A stretch of 38,779 bases of DNA, taken from the NCBI GenBank assembly GCA_963204835.1, contig CAUJHJ010000024.1, positions 1 through 38,779 on the forward strand. Direction: 5' to 3'. Positions 24,992 to 33,149 of this stretch are shown here, in pieces; the stretch's first letter is position 1; every line of letters starts with the position of its first letter. Position numbers and translations under genes: made by a program. The notes beneath the pieces were generated by a model. It made no database searches, was not told where the DNA came from, and saw only the letters and a list, made by a program, of their open reading frames with translations. The DNA is from Pseudomonadota bacterium (lineage in GTDB: Bacteria > Pseudomonadota > Gammaproteobacteria > Steroidobacterales > Steroidobacteraceae).

Positions 24992-25920
24992 CGGAACACC
25001 TCCGCGATCATGCAGCGCACGCTGCCGCCGCCCAGTCGCTCGATGGTGGGCACCGGCACCGCCAGCACGCTGTCGGCGCAGGCCGCGAGGCGCGCGTAGC
25101 GCGCGGGCGCGAGCCGCGCCCGGGCCGTTGCCGACAGGACGAGCACTCCGCATTCGCCCATGGCTTCGTCCCAGGAAGCGAGCTCGATCAGGTTGCCGGC
25201 AAACCCTTCGATTTCCTCCCGCGTCAGCTCGATCACTTCGCGGCCGCTCGCAACGAGACGGGCGAGTACCCGCGCACGATCCCCGTCCGCCAGGCACTGC
25301 GCGCCGATGGCGGCGAAGCCCCGCCCGATGCCCATCACGACATTCGTGTGGTAGATCGGCACGCCGTCGCGATCGGTCGCGGCGAATGTCTCGGCGGCAT
25401 ATCCCATCTCCCCGCACCATTGCGCGAGCACGCGCTCGTCCGTGCGCGGCGAGCGGCAGGCATAGGCGACGCGGGCTGCATGGTCGAGGACAAGGCTGCC
25501 CGTGCCCTCGAGGAAACGGCCCTCGCGCTCGTGGGCGGTGAGGTCGAGCGTGCGCGCGATGCGATAGCCGGTCGCGGCGGCGACCTCGGCCACGATTTCC
25601 CGGCGGCGCTCCGCGCGCCGGTTCCCGGCCTGCATCGGATATAGGACAACCGTGCCGTCGGCATGCCAGCTCACCCAGTTGTTGGGAAACACCGCGTCGG
25701 GTTTCACCGGTTCAGGCGTGTCACGCACCACGCACACGTTCACGCCCTCGCTGCGCAGCGCGGCGACCATCGCATCGAACTCCCCGAGCGCCCGGGCGAG
25801 CGCATCGGCGGGCGCCGTCGCGTCGCGTCGCTGCATGCGATTGGTCGCGGCGGTCTCGGCGTTGAAGCCGAAGGCCGCAGGACGAACGAGGAAGACCGTA
25901 TCGGCGCACTGCTGGGTCAT
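24988..25920 (-). CDS. ctlX: Citrullinase/amidinotransferase-family hydrolase CtlX
   Basis: This is a 310-residue protein of the guanidino-group-modifying (amidinotransferase/DDAH) superfamily, closest in layout to CtlX. Conserved blocks are PDAVFPNNWVSWH, FLEGTGSLVLDH, PIYHTNVVMGIG with the catalytic His, and the C-terminal nucleophile Cys in GGGSVRCMIAEVF. CtlX hydrolyses citrulline to ornithine and ammonia in other bacteria; dimethylargininase or arginine deiminase-like activity is the alternative. It is first in the minus-strand run ctlX-plsY-birA-coaX-SPOR. Its 5' leader holds a bulged hairpin and, further upstream, a divergent sigma54 promoter. Confidence 0.85.
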   Translation of the reverse strand: MTQQCADTVFLVRPAAFGFNAETAATNRMQRRDATAPADALARALGEFDAMVAALRSEGVNVCVVRDTPEPVKPDAVFPNNWVSWHADGTVVLYPMQAGNRRAERRREIVAEVAAATGYRIARTLDLTAHEREGRFLEGTGSLVLDHAARVAYACRSPRTDERVLAQWCGEMGYAAETFAATDRDGVPIYHTNVVMGIGRGFAAIGAQCLADGDRARVLARLVASGREVIELTREEIEGFAGNLIELASWDEAMGECGVLVLSATARARLAPARYARLAACADSVLAVPVPTIERLGGGSVRCMIAEVFR

Positions 25921-25943
25921 CGGGGCTGTCGGCAGGATTTACA

Positions 25944-25979
25944 CTTCCGGGCTGCGGCGCAAGGGGAGCGCCCCGGAAG
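25944..25979 (-). promoter_or_regulatory. Bulged stem-loop in the ctlX leader
   Basis: CTTCCGG (25944-25950) pairs with CCGGAAG (25973-25979). Inside it GGCGC (25956-25960) pairs with GCGCC (25968-25972), leaving a 5-nt one-sided bulge and a 7-nt loop. The element ends about 24 nt from the ctlX start codon, with a TATATC box (25979-25984, reverse strand) as a possible -10 at its upstream edge. It could be an mRNA leader structure or a bipartite DNA-binding site. Confidence 0.4.
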
Positions 25980-26008
25980 ATATAGCATTTTCAGTGGCTT
26001 ATCACGTC

Positions 26009-26024
26009 TGGCACAAGCATTGCT
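26009..26024 (+). promoter_or_regulatory. Sigma54 (RpoN) -24/-12 promoter
   Basis: TGGCAC (26009-26014), 5 bp, TTGCT (26020-26024) exactly matches the RpoN consensus TGGCAC-N5-TTGCW, with GG at 26010-26011 and GC at 26022-26023 separated by the required 10 bp. It lies in intergenic DNA, points away from ctlX, and no protein gene follows on this strand before a strong terminator. The upstream activator site is not recognisable. Confidence 0.75.
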
Positions 26025-26033
26025 GCATTCTGG

Positions 26034-26136
26034 ACGGGGGCTCTGCAGCGAGAGCGTCCGCACGGGGGGTCGAGCGCGTCATCCAGATCGCGCCGAGGAA
26101 AGGGGCCCGCGACAAGCGTCGCGGGCCTTTTTCTTT
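26034..26136 (+). ncRNA. Candidate sigma54-dependent small RNA, about 100 nt
   Basis: The predicted transcript starts about 11 nt after the -12 element (near 26034) and ends in the T-run at 26128-26136. It contains no start codon opening an ORF of useful length. Predicted folds are a 5' hairpin, GCTCT/AGAGC (26040-26044 with 26051-26055) around loop GCAGCG, a G-rich single-stranded middle (CACGGGGGGTCGAG), then AGGAAAGG before the terminator stem. A free-standing promoter, short body and Rho-independent terminator is the usual anatomy of an Hfq-type sRNA. I do not recognise it as a known family. It is convergent with aqpZ (stop at 26151) and divergent from ctlX, so either could be an indirect partner. 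Confidence 0.6.
26104..26136 (+). terminator. Strong intrinsic terminator
   Basis: A perfect 10-bp stem, GGCCCGCGAC (26104-26113) with GTCGCGGGCC (26118-26127), closes on a 4-nt AAGC loop and is followed directly by TTTTTCTTT (26128-26136). The T-run is on the plus strand, so the main direction is plus, away from ctlX. The reverse orientation has only CCCCTTTCC after the stem and would terminate aqpZ weakly at best. This is the clearest Rho-independent terminator in the window. Confidence 0.92.
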
Positions 26137-26150
26137 GCGTGGACTTGCGG

Positions 26151-26846
26151 TCAGCCACCCTTGCCCATCCACCGGTACGCAACGCCGCCGAGCACTCCGC
26201 CCAGGATCGGTGCGACCCAGAACATCCAGAGCTGCCCGATGGCCCAGTCCCCGACCATCAGCGCTGGACCCGTGCTGCGCGCCGGATTCACCGATGTGTT
26301 GGTCACCGGAATGCTGACGAGGTGGATCAGCGTCAGCGCGAGCCCGATCGCGAGCCCCGCGAATCCCGGTGCGGACAGCTTGTCGGTCGCTCCCATGATG
26401 ATCAGCACGAAGAAGAACGTCATCACGACCTCGCAGAGGAAGGCCGCGCCGGGCGTGTAGCCGCCAGGCGAGTGCCCGCCGTAACCGTTCGCCGCGAGGC
26501 CACCGGCGAGCACGTCGCTCCCGTTGCCGCTCGCGATCGTGAGCAGCAGCCACGCCGCGACGACGGCGCCCGCCACTTGCGCGACAATGTAGGGCACGAC
26601 GTCGGCCGCCGCGCAGCGCCCACCGGCGAAGAGGCCGAGCGTGACGGCGGGATTGAGGTGGCAGCCTGAAATCCGGCCGATGGCGTAGCACATGGTGAGC
26701 AGCGTGAGGCCGAAGGCCAGCGCCACGCCCACGAGTCCTATGCCGACCTCGGGAAACTTCGCGGCGATCACCGCACTTCCGCAACCCCCCAGGACCAGCC
26801 ACAGCGTGCCGAGGAACTCGGCGGCCACGCGTTTCTGCAATGGCAT
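26151..26846 (-). CDS. aqpZ: Aquaporin Z
   Basis: This 231-residue water channel of the major intrinsic protein family has six membrane helices and two half-helices carrying HLNPAVTLG and [11 protein letters not shown]. The stretch [19 protein letters not shown] keeps the His, Thr and Arg of the narrow water-selective filter of E. coli AqpZ, which favours a water channel over a glycerol facilitator. An AAGAAGGGGG site precedes the ATG at 26846. A CATAAT box on the reverse strand (26881-26886) could be the -10, though no good -35 is seen. The 87-bp gap to the divergent oxygenase gene must hold both promoters. Confidence 0.96.
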   Translation of the reverse strand: MPLQKRVAAEFLGTLWLVLGGCGSAVIAAKFPEVGIGLVGVALAFGLTLLTMCYAIGRISGCHLNPAVTLGLFAGGRCAAADVVPYIVAQVAGAVVAAWLLLTIASGNGSDVLAGGLAANGYGGHSPGGYTPGAAFLCEVVMTFFFVLIIMGATDKLSAPGFAGLAIGLALTLIHLVSIPVTNTSVNPARSTGPALMVGDWAIGQLWMFWVAPILGGVLGGVAYRWMGKGG

Positions 26847-26933
26847 GATGAACCCCCTTCTTGTTGTGAACGGCAGGGCGATTATGGCGCGACATGGCGC
26901 GTGCGTCGCGCCGGGCGCACAATGGCAGCGCCC

Positions 26934-27863
26934 ATGAGCGAGCATGTTTCCACGCTTTCCGCCTCGGCGATCGGGACGGATGCTTTTGCACGCGCCATCG
27001 CCACCGCGTTCGAGCGCCACGGCTTCGTCGTCATCGCCGACCACGGGATCGCGCCGGAGGTGATCGACGGCTGCGCAGCGGCGAGCCGCGAATTCTTCGC
27101 CCTGCCTGAGGCCGTCAAGCGTCGCTACCACCGGCCGGGCGGTGGCGGCGCCCGCGGCTATACGCCGTCTGGCATCGAGACCGCGCCGGGCGCAACCCAC
27201 CCCGACCTGAAGGAATTCTGGCACGTGGGCCGCGAATTGCCGCCAGGCCACCGCCTGGAAGCCTCGATGCCGCCGAATTTCTGGCCGGTGGAGGTGCCGC
27301 AGTTGCGCGAGCGCGCCCTCGCATTGTGGGCAGCCTTCGACACGCTCGGCCGGCAACTCCTCGGCGCGATCGCCTGCGCGCTCGCCCTGCCGCGCGAGTT
27401 CTTCGAGAACAAGGTCAACGAGGGCAACAGCATTTTGCGGCTGCTGCACTATCCGCCGGTCGAGGGAGAGCCCGGCGCCCTGCGGGCTGGCGAGCACGAA
27501 GACATCAATGTGATCACGCTGCTCCTCGGCGCCGAGGAACCGGGCCTCGAGCTCAGGACGCGCGAGGGCGCCTGGCTGCCGATCGATCCCCTGCCGGGTT
27601 CGGTGGTCTGCAATGTCGGCGACATGTTGCAGCGAGTGACGAACGGCGTGCTGCGCTCGACCACGCACCGGGTCGCCAATCCCGGGCCGGGGCAGGCGGC
27701 GCGCTCGCGCCATGCGATGCCCTTCTTCCTGCATTTCAATCCCGATTTCGAGCTGCGCACGCTGCCCTCCTGCGTGTCGGCGGAGTCGCCCGATCGCTAC
27801 CCCGAGGCGATTACGGCGGACGCCTGCCTGCAGCAGCGGTTGAAGGACATCCGGCTGCTCTGA
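26934..27863 (+). CDS. 2-oxoglutarate/Fe(II)-dependent oxygenase, isopenicillin N synthase family
   Basis: This is a 309-residue non-haem iron oxygenase. An N-terminal DIOX_N segment ([20 protein letters not shown]...[17 protein letters not shown]) precedes the 2OG-FeII core, whose iron triad is His188 and Asp190 ([12 protein letters not shown]) and His245 (STTHRVANP). The 2-oxoglutarate-binding Arg lies in [13 protein letters not shown]. Such enzymes hydroxylate or cyclise small molecules; bacterial housekeeping homologues are widespread and mostly uncharacterised, so no substrate is given. The ATG at 26934 is preferred; one at 26922 adds four residues. It is divergent from aqpZ and convergent with cysN/C (7 bp between stops). 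Confidence 0.87.
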   Translation: MSEHVSTLSASAIGTDAFARAIATAFERHGFVVIADHGIAPEVIDGCAAASREFFALPEAVKRRYHRPGGGGARGYTPSGIETAPGATHPDLKEFWHVGRELPPGHRLEASMPPNFWPVEVPQLRERALALWAAFDTLGRQLLGAIACALALPREFFENKVNEGNSILRLLHYPPVEGEPGALRAGEHEDINVITLLLGAEEPGLELRTREGAWLPIDPLPGSVVCNVGDMLQRVTNGVLRSTTHRVANPGPGQAARSRHAMPFFLHFNPDFELRTLPSCVSAESPDRYPEAITADACLQQRLKDIRLL

Positions 27864-27870
27864 CCCCGCG

Positions 27871-29688
27871 TCATGCGCCCAGCCGCTCGATCACGAGGTC
27901 GGCGGCCGCTTCCGCGCTCGTGGTGGCGGTATCGATGCGCAACTCGGGGCGCTCCGGCACTTCATAGGGCGAATCGATGCCGGTGAAGTTGGCGAGCTCG
28001 CCGCGACGCGCCTTTGCATAGAGGCCCTTTGTGTCGCGCCGCTCCGCCTCCGCGAGCGTGGTGTCGACGAACACTTCGATGAACTCGCCCTCGGGGAACA
28101 GCTCGCGCGCCATGCGCCGCTCGGAGCGGAACGGCGAGATGAAGGACACGAGCACGATCAGACCCGCGTCGGTCATCAGTTTGGCGACTTCCGCCACGCG
28201 GCGGATGTTCTCGACGCGATCGGCATCGCGGAACCCGAGGTCGCGGTTCAGGCCGTGCCGCACGTTGTCGCCGTCGAGCAGGTAGGTGTGCCGCCCCATG
28301 GCGTGCAACTTGCGCTCGACCAGGTTGGCGATGGTCGACTTGCCCGCGCCGGAAAGCCCGGTGAACCACAGGACCCGCGGCCGCTGCGCCTTCTGCGCCG
28401 CGCGCTGGCCCTTGTCGACATCGAGGAACTGCCAATGCACGTTCTGCGAACGGCGCAGGGCGAAATGCAGCGTGCCGGCGCCGACCGTATCGTTGCTGAA
28501 CCGGTCGATGAGCACGAGGCTGCCGGTGGCGCGGTTCTCCGCATACGGATCGAATGCCACCGGCTCGCCGAAGGCGAGCGTCGCGACGCCGATGTCGTTC
28601 AGCTCGAGCGTGCGCGCGGCCAGCTGTCCACCGGTCGCCACGTCGATGCGGTGCTTCAGGCCCGTGATGGTGCAGCTCATGGTGCGGGTCCCGATCCGCG
28701 CGAGATAGGCGCGTCCCGGCAGCAAGGGCGCCTCGTGCATCCAGACGAGGGTCGCCTCGGCCTGGTCCGCCACCGCCGGGCGACGACCCGGATCGCAGAG
28801 CAGGTCGCCGCGACCGACGTCGATTTCGCTTTCGAGGGTCAGGGTCACGGCCTGACCCGCCACCGCGGCCGGCAGGTCGCCCGCGTGGGTGACGATGCGC
28901 GCCACCTTCGATTGCACCCCCGAGGGCAGCACGCAAACGGGATCGCCTGGACGAACACTGCCGCTCGCGATCGTTCCGGCATAGCCGCGAAACCCCGCAT
29001 GCGGCCGGCTGACCGCCTGCACGGGCAGGCGAAAGGGCAGCCGCTCGCGGTCGCCGTCCACCTGGACCGTTTCGAGCCACTCGAGCAGCGACGGCCCCGC
29101 GTACCAGGGCGCGGCGCCGCTGGGCGAAACGACATTGTCCCCGTGCAGCGCCGACAGGGGCACGCAGGCAGGCTCCGCGATGCCGAGCGCCTGCAGGGCG
29201 GCACGGCCCTCGCGCTCGATGCGCGCAAAGGCCTCCTGCGACCAGCCCATCGTGTCCATCTTGTTTACGGCCAGCAGGACGTGGCGGATGCCGACGAGAG
29301 CCATCAGGCAGGCATGGCGGTGCGTCTGGACCGTCATCCCAAGGCGCGCATCGACGAGCAGCACGGCGGCGTCCGCGGTCGTCGCGCCCGTCACCATGTT
29401 GCGCGTGTACTGCTCGTGGCCCGGCGTGTCGACGACGATGAACCGCCGCCGTGGCGTGGAAAAATGGCGATACGCCACATCGATCGTGATCGCCTGCTCG
29501 CGCTCCGCGGCGAGGCCGTCCACCAGCAGCGCGAAATCGAGGCCGCATGCCTGGGTGCCGATTCGCTGCGAGTCGGCCTCGAGCGTGGCGAGCTGGTCGG
29601 CGTGCAGGCTCCGGGTGTCGTACAGCAGGCGCCCGATCAGCGTGCTCTTGCCGTCATCGACGCTGCCGCAGGTGATGAAGCGCAGCAT
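27871..29688 (-). CDS. cysNC: Bifunctional sulfate adenylyltransferase GTPase subunit / APS kinase (CysN-CysC fusion)
   Basis: This is a 605-residue fusion. The CysN part (about residues 1-420) is an EF-Tu-like GTPase: [10 protein letters not shown] (G1), [13 protein letters not shown] (G3), NKMD (G4); it drives sulfate adenylylation by CysD through GTP hydrolysis. The CysC part (about 435-605) is APS kinase, with P-loop [10 protein letters not shown] and [15 protein letters not shown], and phosphorylates APS to PAPS. The ATG at 29688 shares a TGATG with the cysD stop and starts at [14 protein letters not shown], about 20 residues shorter at the N-terminus than E. coli CysN but common in fused forms. 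Partner cysD is directly upstream, and divergent cysB is the likely regulator. Confidence 0.96.
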   Translation of the reverse strand: MLRFITCGSVDDGKSTLIGRLLYDTRSLHADQLATLEADSQRIGTQACGLDFALLVDGLAAEREQAITIDVAYRHFSTPRRRFIVVDTPGHEQYTRNMVTGATTADAAVLLVDARLGMTVQTHRHACLMALVGIRHVLLAVNKMDTMGWSQEAFARIEREGRAALQALGIAEPACVPLSALHGDNVVSPSGAAPWYAGPSLLEWLETVQVDGDRERLPFRLPVQAVSRPHAGFRGYAGTIASGSVRPGDPVCVLPSGVQSKVARIVTHAGDLPAAVAGQAVTLTLESEIDVGRGDLLCDPGRRPAVADQAEATLVWMHEAPLLPGRAYLARIGTRTMSCTITGLKHRIDVATGGQLAARTLELNDIGVATLAFGEPVAFDPYAENRATGSLVLIDRFSNDTVGAGTLHFALRRSQNVHWQFLDVDKGQRAAQKAQRPRVLWFTGLSGAGKSTIANLVERKLHAMGRHTYLLDGDNVRHGLNRDLGFRDADRVENIRRVAEVAKLMTDAGLIVLVSFISPFRSERRMARELFPEGEFIEVFVDTTLAEAERRDTKGLYAKARRGELANFTGIDSPYEVPERPELRIDTATTSAEAAADLVIERLGA

Positions 29689-30599
29689 CAGAAATAGCCC
29701 TCGCGCTTCCTGCGTTCCATGGAGGCTGCGCCGTCCTGGTCGATCAGGCGCCCGCGCCGCTCCGACTGGCTCGTCGTGCGCATTTCGCGCACGATGTCGG
29801 CGACGCTGCCCGCCCCGCTTTCGATCGCGGCCGTGAGCGGGTAGCAGCCGAGCGTGCGAAAGCGCACGCGCCGCATCCGCGGGCGCTCGCCGGCGGCAAG
29901 CGGCAGTCGCTCGTCGTCGACCACGATCAACTGGCCTCCCCGCTCGACGACCGGGCGCTGCGCCGCGAAGTACAGCGGCACCACCTCGATGCGTTCCCTC
30001 TCGATGTACTGCCAGACGTCGAGCTCGGTCCAGTTCGAGAGCGGAAAGACGCGCAGGCTCTCGCCCGGGCCATGGCGGGCGTTGTAAAGGTTCCACAACT
30101 CGGGGCGCTGGCGCTTCGGGTCCCAGCGATGCCCGGCCGAGCGCAGCGAGAAGATGCGCTCCTTGGCGCGCGACTTTTCCTCGTCGCGCCTCGCCCCGCC
30201 GATCGCCGCATCGAAGCCGTGCGCATCGAGCGCCTGGCGCAACGCCTGGGTCTTCATCACGTCGGTATAGGCGTCGGCGCCGTGGCCGAACGGCTCGATG
30301 CGCTGGCGCAGGCCCTCCTGGTTCGTGTGCACGATCAGCTCGAGCTGCAGGCGGCGCGCGGTCGCATCGCGAAACGCGATCATTTCGCGGAACTTCCAGG
30401 TCGTGTCGATGTGCAGCAGCGGCAGCGGCGGGCGGGCGGGATGGAAGGCCTTGATCGCAAGGTGCAGCAGCACCGAGCTGTCCTTGCCGATCGAATAGAG
30501 CAGCACCGGCCGCGCGCACTCGGCCGCGACTTCCCGCAGGATGTGGATGCTTTCGGCCTCCAGCCGATCGAGGTGTGCCAGGCGCGGCAAGGCGGACAT
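29688..30599 (-). CDS. cysD: Sulfate adenylyltransferase subunit 2
   Basis: This 303-residue ATP-pyrophosphatase makes adenosine 5'-phosphosulfate from sulfate and ATP together with the CysN GTPase. The PP-loop [14 protein letters not shown] (SxGKDS) is intact, with the family blocks [28 protein letters not shown] and [13 protein letters not shown], and the C-terminal [12 protein letters not shown]. Length is normal. It is promoter-proximal in the cysD-cysN/C operon and starts 41 bp from the divergent cysB. A short, shared control region therefore has to serve both directions. Confidence 0.97.
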   Translation of the reverse strand: MSALPRLAHLDRLEAESIHILREVAAECARPVLLYSIGKDSSVLLHLAIKAFHPARPPLPLLHIDTTWKFREMIAFRDATARRLQLELIVHTNQEGLRQRIEPFGHGADAYTDVMKTQALRQALDAHGFDAAIGGARRDEEKSRAKERIFSLRSAGHRWDPKRQRPELWNLYNARHGPGESLRVFPLSNWTELDVWQYIERERIEVVPLYFAAQRPVVERGGQLIVVDDERLPLAAGERPRMRRVRFRTLGCYPLTAAIESGAGSVADIVREMRTTSQSERRGRLIDQDGAASMERRKREGYF

Positions 30600-30640
30600 G
30601 CCGGCAGATTACCATCGCGCACATCCCTTAGAATCCGGCC

Positions 30641-31615
30641 ATGAAGCTCCACCAGCTCCGCTACCTCGTCGCGGTCGTCGAGAATGGCCTCAACATCACC
30701 GCGGCCGCCCAGCGCCTGCATACCTCCCAGCCGGGCGTGAGCAAGCAGCTCAAGCTGCTCGAGGACGAGCTCGGGTTCCAGGTTTTCATGCGCGAGGGCC
30801 GCGCGCTGACGCGCCTCACGCCGGCCGGCGCGCAGGTCGTCGAGCGCGCGCAGCGCATCCTCGGCGAGATCCGCTCGATCAAGCGCCTGTCGGACGAGCT
30901 GAGCAACGAGGCGGGCGGCTCGCTGTCTATCGGCACGACCCACACCCAGGCGCGCTACGTGCTGCCGGAGGTGATCCGCGCCTTCCGCCAGCGCTATCCG
31001 GACGTGCAGTTGCACCTGCACCAGGGCACTTCCGAGCAGATCGCGGCGATGATGGAGCGCGACCAGGTCGATTTCGCGATCGCGACGGGCTCCCACGAGC
31101 TCTTCCCGGACACGACCCTGCTGCCCCTCTACCGCTGGCACCGCAGTGTCGTGGTGCCGCGCGGCCACCCGCTCACCCGCGAGAAGCGGCTCGCGCTGAA
31201 GGCCCTCGCGCAGCACCCGATCGTCACCTATTCGTTCAGCTTCTCCGGCCCCTCCTCGCTGAATGAAATCTTTGCCGCGGCGGGCCTCACCCCGAACGTC
31301 GCCCTGACCGCCCGCGACGCCGACGTCATCAAGACCTACGTTCGCCTCGGCCTGGGCGTCGGCATCGTCGCTTCGGTTGCGATCGAGCCCGCCGCCGACG
31401 GCGACCTCGTCGCACTCGACGCCTCGCACATCTTCCCGACCCACACCACCTGGGTGGGATTCCGGCGCGGCATGCTGCTGCGCAAGTACATGTACGAGTT
31501 CCTGCAGGCCCTCGGCAGCCACCTCGACCGGCGCAGCGTCGAGCGCGCCCGGGAGCTGCCTACGGCGGCCGAGGTCGAACGGCACTTCGCGGCCGTCGAG
31601 CTGCCCGTGCGCTGA
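30641..31615 (+). CDS. cysB: CysB-type LysR-family transcriptional regulator
   Basis: This 324-residue LysR regulator has an N-terminal winged HTH (about residues 18-37; NITAAAQRLHTSQPGVSKQLKLLEDELG) and a sulfate/acetylserine-type effector domain with SIGTTHTQARYVLPEVIRAFRQRYPDV, a segment characteristic of CysB and Cbl. In relatives, N-acetylserine or O-acetylserine induces sulfate-assimilation genes and sulfide opposes this. Its position, divergent from cysD-cysN/C with a 41-bp gap, strongly suggests it controls that operon and itself. If the local serine acyltransferase makes O-succinylserine, the inducer may differ (inference). Cbl is the alternative name. Confidence 0.93.
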   Translation: MKLHQLRYLVAVVENGLNITAAAQRLHTSQPGVSKQLKLLEDELGFQVFMREGRALTRLTPAGAQVVERAQRILGEIRSIKRLSDELSNEAGGSLSIGTTHTQARYVLPEVIRAFRQRYPDVQLHLHQGTSEQIAAMMERDQVDFAIATGSHELFPDTTLLPLYRWHRSVVVPRGHPLTREKRLALKALAQHPIVTYSFSFSGPSSLNEIFAAAGLTPNVALTARDADVIKTYVRLGLGVGIVASVAIEPAADGDLVALDASHIFPTHTTWVGFRRGMLLRKYMYEFLQALGSHLDRRSVERARELPTAAEVERHFAAVELPVR

Positions 31616-31683
31616 GGCTGCACGGGGCCGCCGTGCCCCGGGGCCGGCACGTGGCGGGGCTGGCGCGCCATCGCCGCCGGCCA

Positions 31684-31704
31684 TATAATAAGCCCTGCTT
31701 ATTA
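31684..31704 (+). promoter_or_regulatory. -10 box and palindromic operator of the marR-emrAB operon
   Basis: A perfect TATAAT -10 (31684-31689) overlaps a perfect 8-bp inverted repeat with a 3-bp spacer, TAATAAGC-CCT-GCTTATTA (31686-31704). It is a 19-bp AT-rich palindrome in GC-rich DNA, 6 bp before the MarR start codon. Size, symmetry and place fit a MarR-dimer operator that blocks RNA polymerase, giving autorepression relieved by a ligand. The -35 (TGGCGC near 31661-31666) is poor. Confidence 0.75.
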
Positions 31705-31710
31705 CTTTCC

Positions 31711-32154
31711 ATGCTTACCATGTCGACCCACGGCGACTCGATCGGCTTCCTGCTGAGCGACGCGGTGCGCCTGATGCGCGCCGAGTTCAACCGCCGCGTG
31801 CAGCGCCACGGCATCACCCTCGCGCAGGCAAAGGCGCTGCGCCGCCTCGCGCAGCAGCCGGGGTTGCGGCAGGTGGAGCTCGCCGAGCTGCTGGAGATCG
31901 CGCCGATGACGCTCGTCCGCCTGCTCGACCAGCTCGCGAAGGCCGGTCACATCGAGCGCCGGCCGGACCCCGGCGACCGGCGGGCTTTCCGCCTCTATCT
32001 CGCGCCCGGCGCGAAGCCGGTGCTGGCCGTGATCGGGCGAACGGTGCGTGAGGTGCGTGCGATCGCCCTGCGCGGCCTCGTCCGCAGCGAGCGCGACACG
32101 CTCGTCAAGGGCCTGCGCACGATCAAGAAGAACCTGGCGGGTACCGCCCCATGA
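31711..32154 (+). CDS. MarR-family transcriptional repressor
   Basis: This 147-residue winged-HTH protein has the MarR layout: QAKALRRLAQQPGLRQVELAELLEIAPMTLVRLLDQLAKAGHIERRPDPGDRRAF, which covers the recognition helix and the DxRxxx wing. It probably represses its own operon by binding the palindrome 6 bp upstream. The stop overlaps the emrA-like start (ATGA), so regulator and pump are made together, as in E. coli mprA(emrR)-emrAB. Inducing ligands (phenolics, uncouplers or drugs in relatives) are not predictable. The ATG at 31711 leaves almost no leader after the -10, so the ATG at 31720 is a real alternative. Confidence 0.9.
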   Translation: MLTMSTHGDSIGFLLSDAVRLMRAEFNRRVQRHGITLAQAKALRRLAQQPGLRQVELAELLEIAPMTLVRLLDQLAKAGHIERRPDPGDRRAFRLYLAPGAKPVLAVIGRTVREVRAIALRGLVRSERDTLVKGLRTIKKNLAGTAP

Positions 32155-33149
32155 GGCGCTGGCTGCGCCCTGTACTGCTATACGGCGTGCCGCTCGCGGT
32201 CGTGGCGACCGCGGTCGCGCTGTGGCTCGCCGGCGGTCGCTACGTCGACACCGACGACGCCTACGTCAAGGCCGACAAGCTGCCGGTCAGCGTCGACGTC
32301 GCCGGCACCGTGCGCAGCGTGCATGTAAAGGAGAACCAGGCGGTCGCTCCGGGCGACCCGCTTTTCACGCTCGACCGCGCGCCCTACGAGGTCGCGCTGG
32401 CGAAGGCGACGGCCGACCTCGCCCGCGCCCGCACCGACGTCGTGGCGCTCAAGGCGAGCTACCGCGAGCAGCAGGCGCAGATAGCGCTCGCCGTGACGCG
32501 CGAGCAGTTCGCGGGTAAGGAACTGCGCCGCCGCGTCGACCTCGCGGCGAAGGGCTATGTTTCCGCGGTCAATCTCGATGACGCGCAGGAGCAGGTCGAC
32601 CTGGCGCACCAGCAGACTGTCGCGCTCGAGCGCGACCTGGCGCGCATCGGCGCGACGCTCGGCGGCAGCGCCGACCTGCCGGTCGAACAGCATCCCGAGT
32701 ACCTGGCCGCGGCGGCGGCGCTCGCACAGGCGAAACTCGACCTCGAGCGCACGACTGTCTACGCGCCCTTCGCCGGCGTCGTCTCGAGGCTGCCGAAGGT
32801 TGGCGCCTATCTCGCGCCGGGCACGGCGGCCCTCGCGCTGGTCGGCGGCGAACCGCCGTGGATCGAGGCGAACTTCACCGAGAAGGACCTGACCCACGTG
32901 CACGCGGGCCAGCCGGTACAGGTGCGCTTCGACATCTACCCGGGCCAGCGCTGGCGCGCGGTCGTCGACAGCATCAGCCCGGCGACCGGCGCCGAGTTCT
33001 CGGTCATTCCGCCGCAGAACGCCACCGGTAACTGGATCAAGATCACGCAGCGCATCCCGGTACGCATCGAACTCCTGCCCGATGAGCATGCGCCCCGCCT
33101 GCGGGCGGGCCTGTCGGCTTCGGTGGAGATCGACACCGGCCGCCGATGA
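32151..33149 (+). CDS. emrA: EmrA/HlyD-type membrane fusion protein
   Basis: This 332-residue periplasmic adaptor has one N-terminal membrane helix (PVLLYGVPLAVVATAVALWLAGG) followed by YVDTDDAYVKAD, a segment typical of EmrA. A lipoyl-like half (VSVDVAGTVRSVHVKENQAVAPGDPLF), a coiled-coil hairpin (about residues 75-190) and a second lipoyl half (TTVYAPFAGVVSRL) follow. It should link the inner-membrane pump EmrB to a TolC-type outer-membrane channel, which is not encoded in the window. It overlaps both marR and emrB by ATGA. Confidence 0.93.
   Translation: MRRWLRPVLLYGVPLAVVATAVALWLAGGRYVDTDDAYVKADKLPVSVDVAGTVRSVHVKENQAVAPGDPLFTLDRAPYEVALAKATADLARARTDVVALKASYREQQAQIALAVTREQFAGKELRRRVDLAAKGYVSAVNLDDAQEQVDLAHQQTVALERDLARIGATLGGSADLPVEQHPEYLAAAAALAQAKLDLERTTVYAPFAGVVSRLPKVGAYLAPGTAALALVGGEPPWIEANFTEKDLTHVHAGQPVQVRFDIYPGQRWRAVVDSISPATGAEFSVIPPQNATGNWIKITQRIPVRIELLPDEHAPRLRAGLSASVEIDTGRR

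Noticed and set aside
26104-26136. Reading the terminator as belonging to aqpZ rather than to a plus-strand RNA
   Set aside because: On the aqpZ strand the stem is followed by CCCCTTTCC and preceded by A's; the T-run and the sigma54 promoter are both on the plus strand. Partial bidirectional use is still possible.
31623-31640. GC stem (CGGGGC/GCCCCG) after cysB as a terminator
   Set aside because: Six base pairs without a T-run in DNA this GC-rich is expected by chance.
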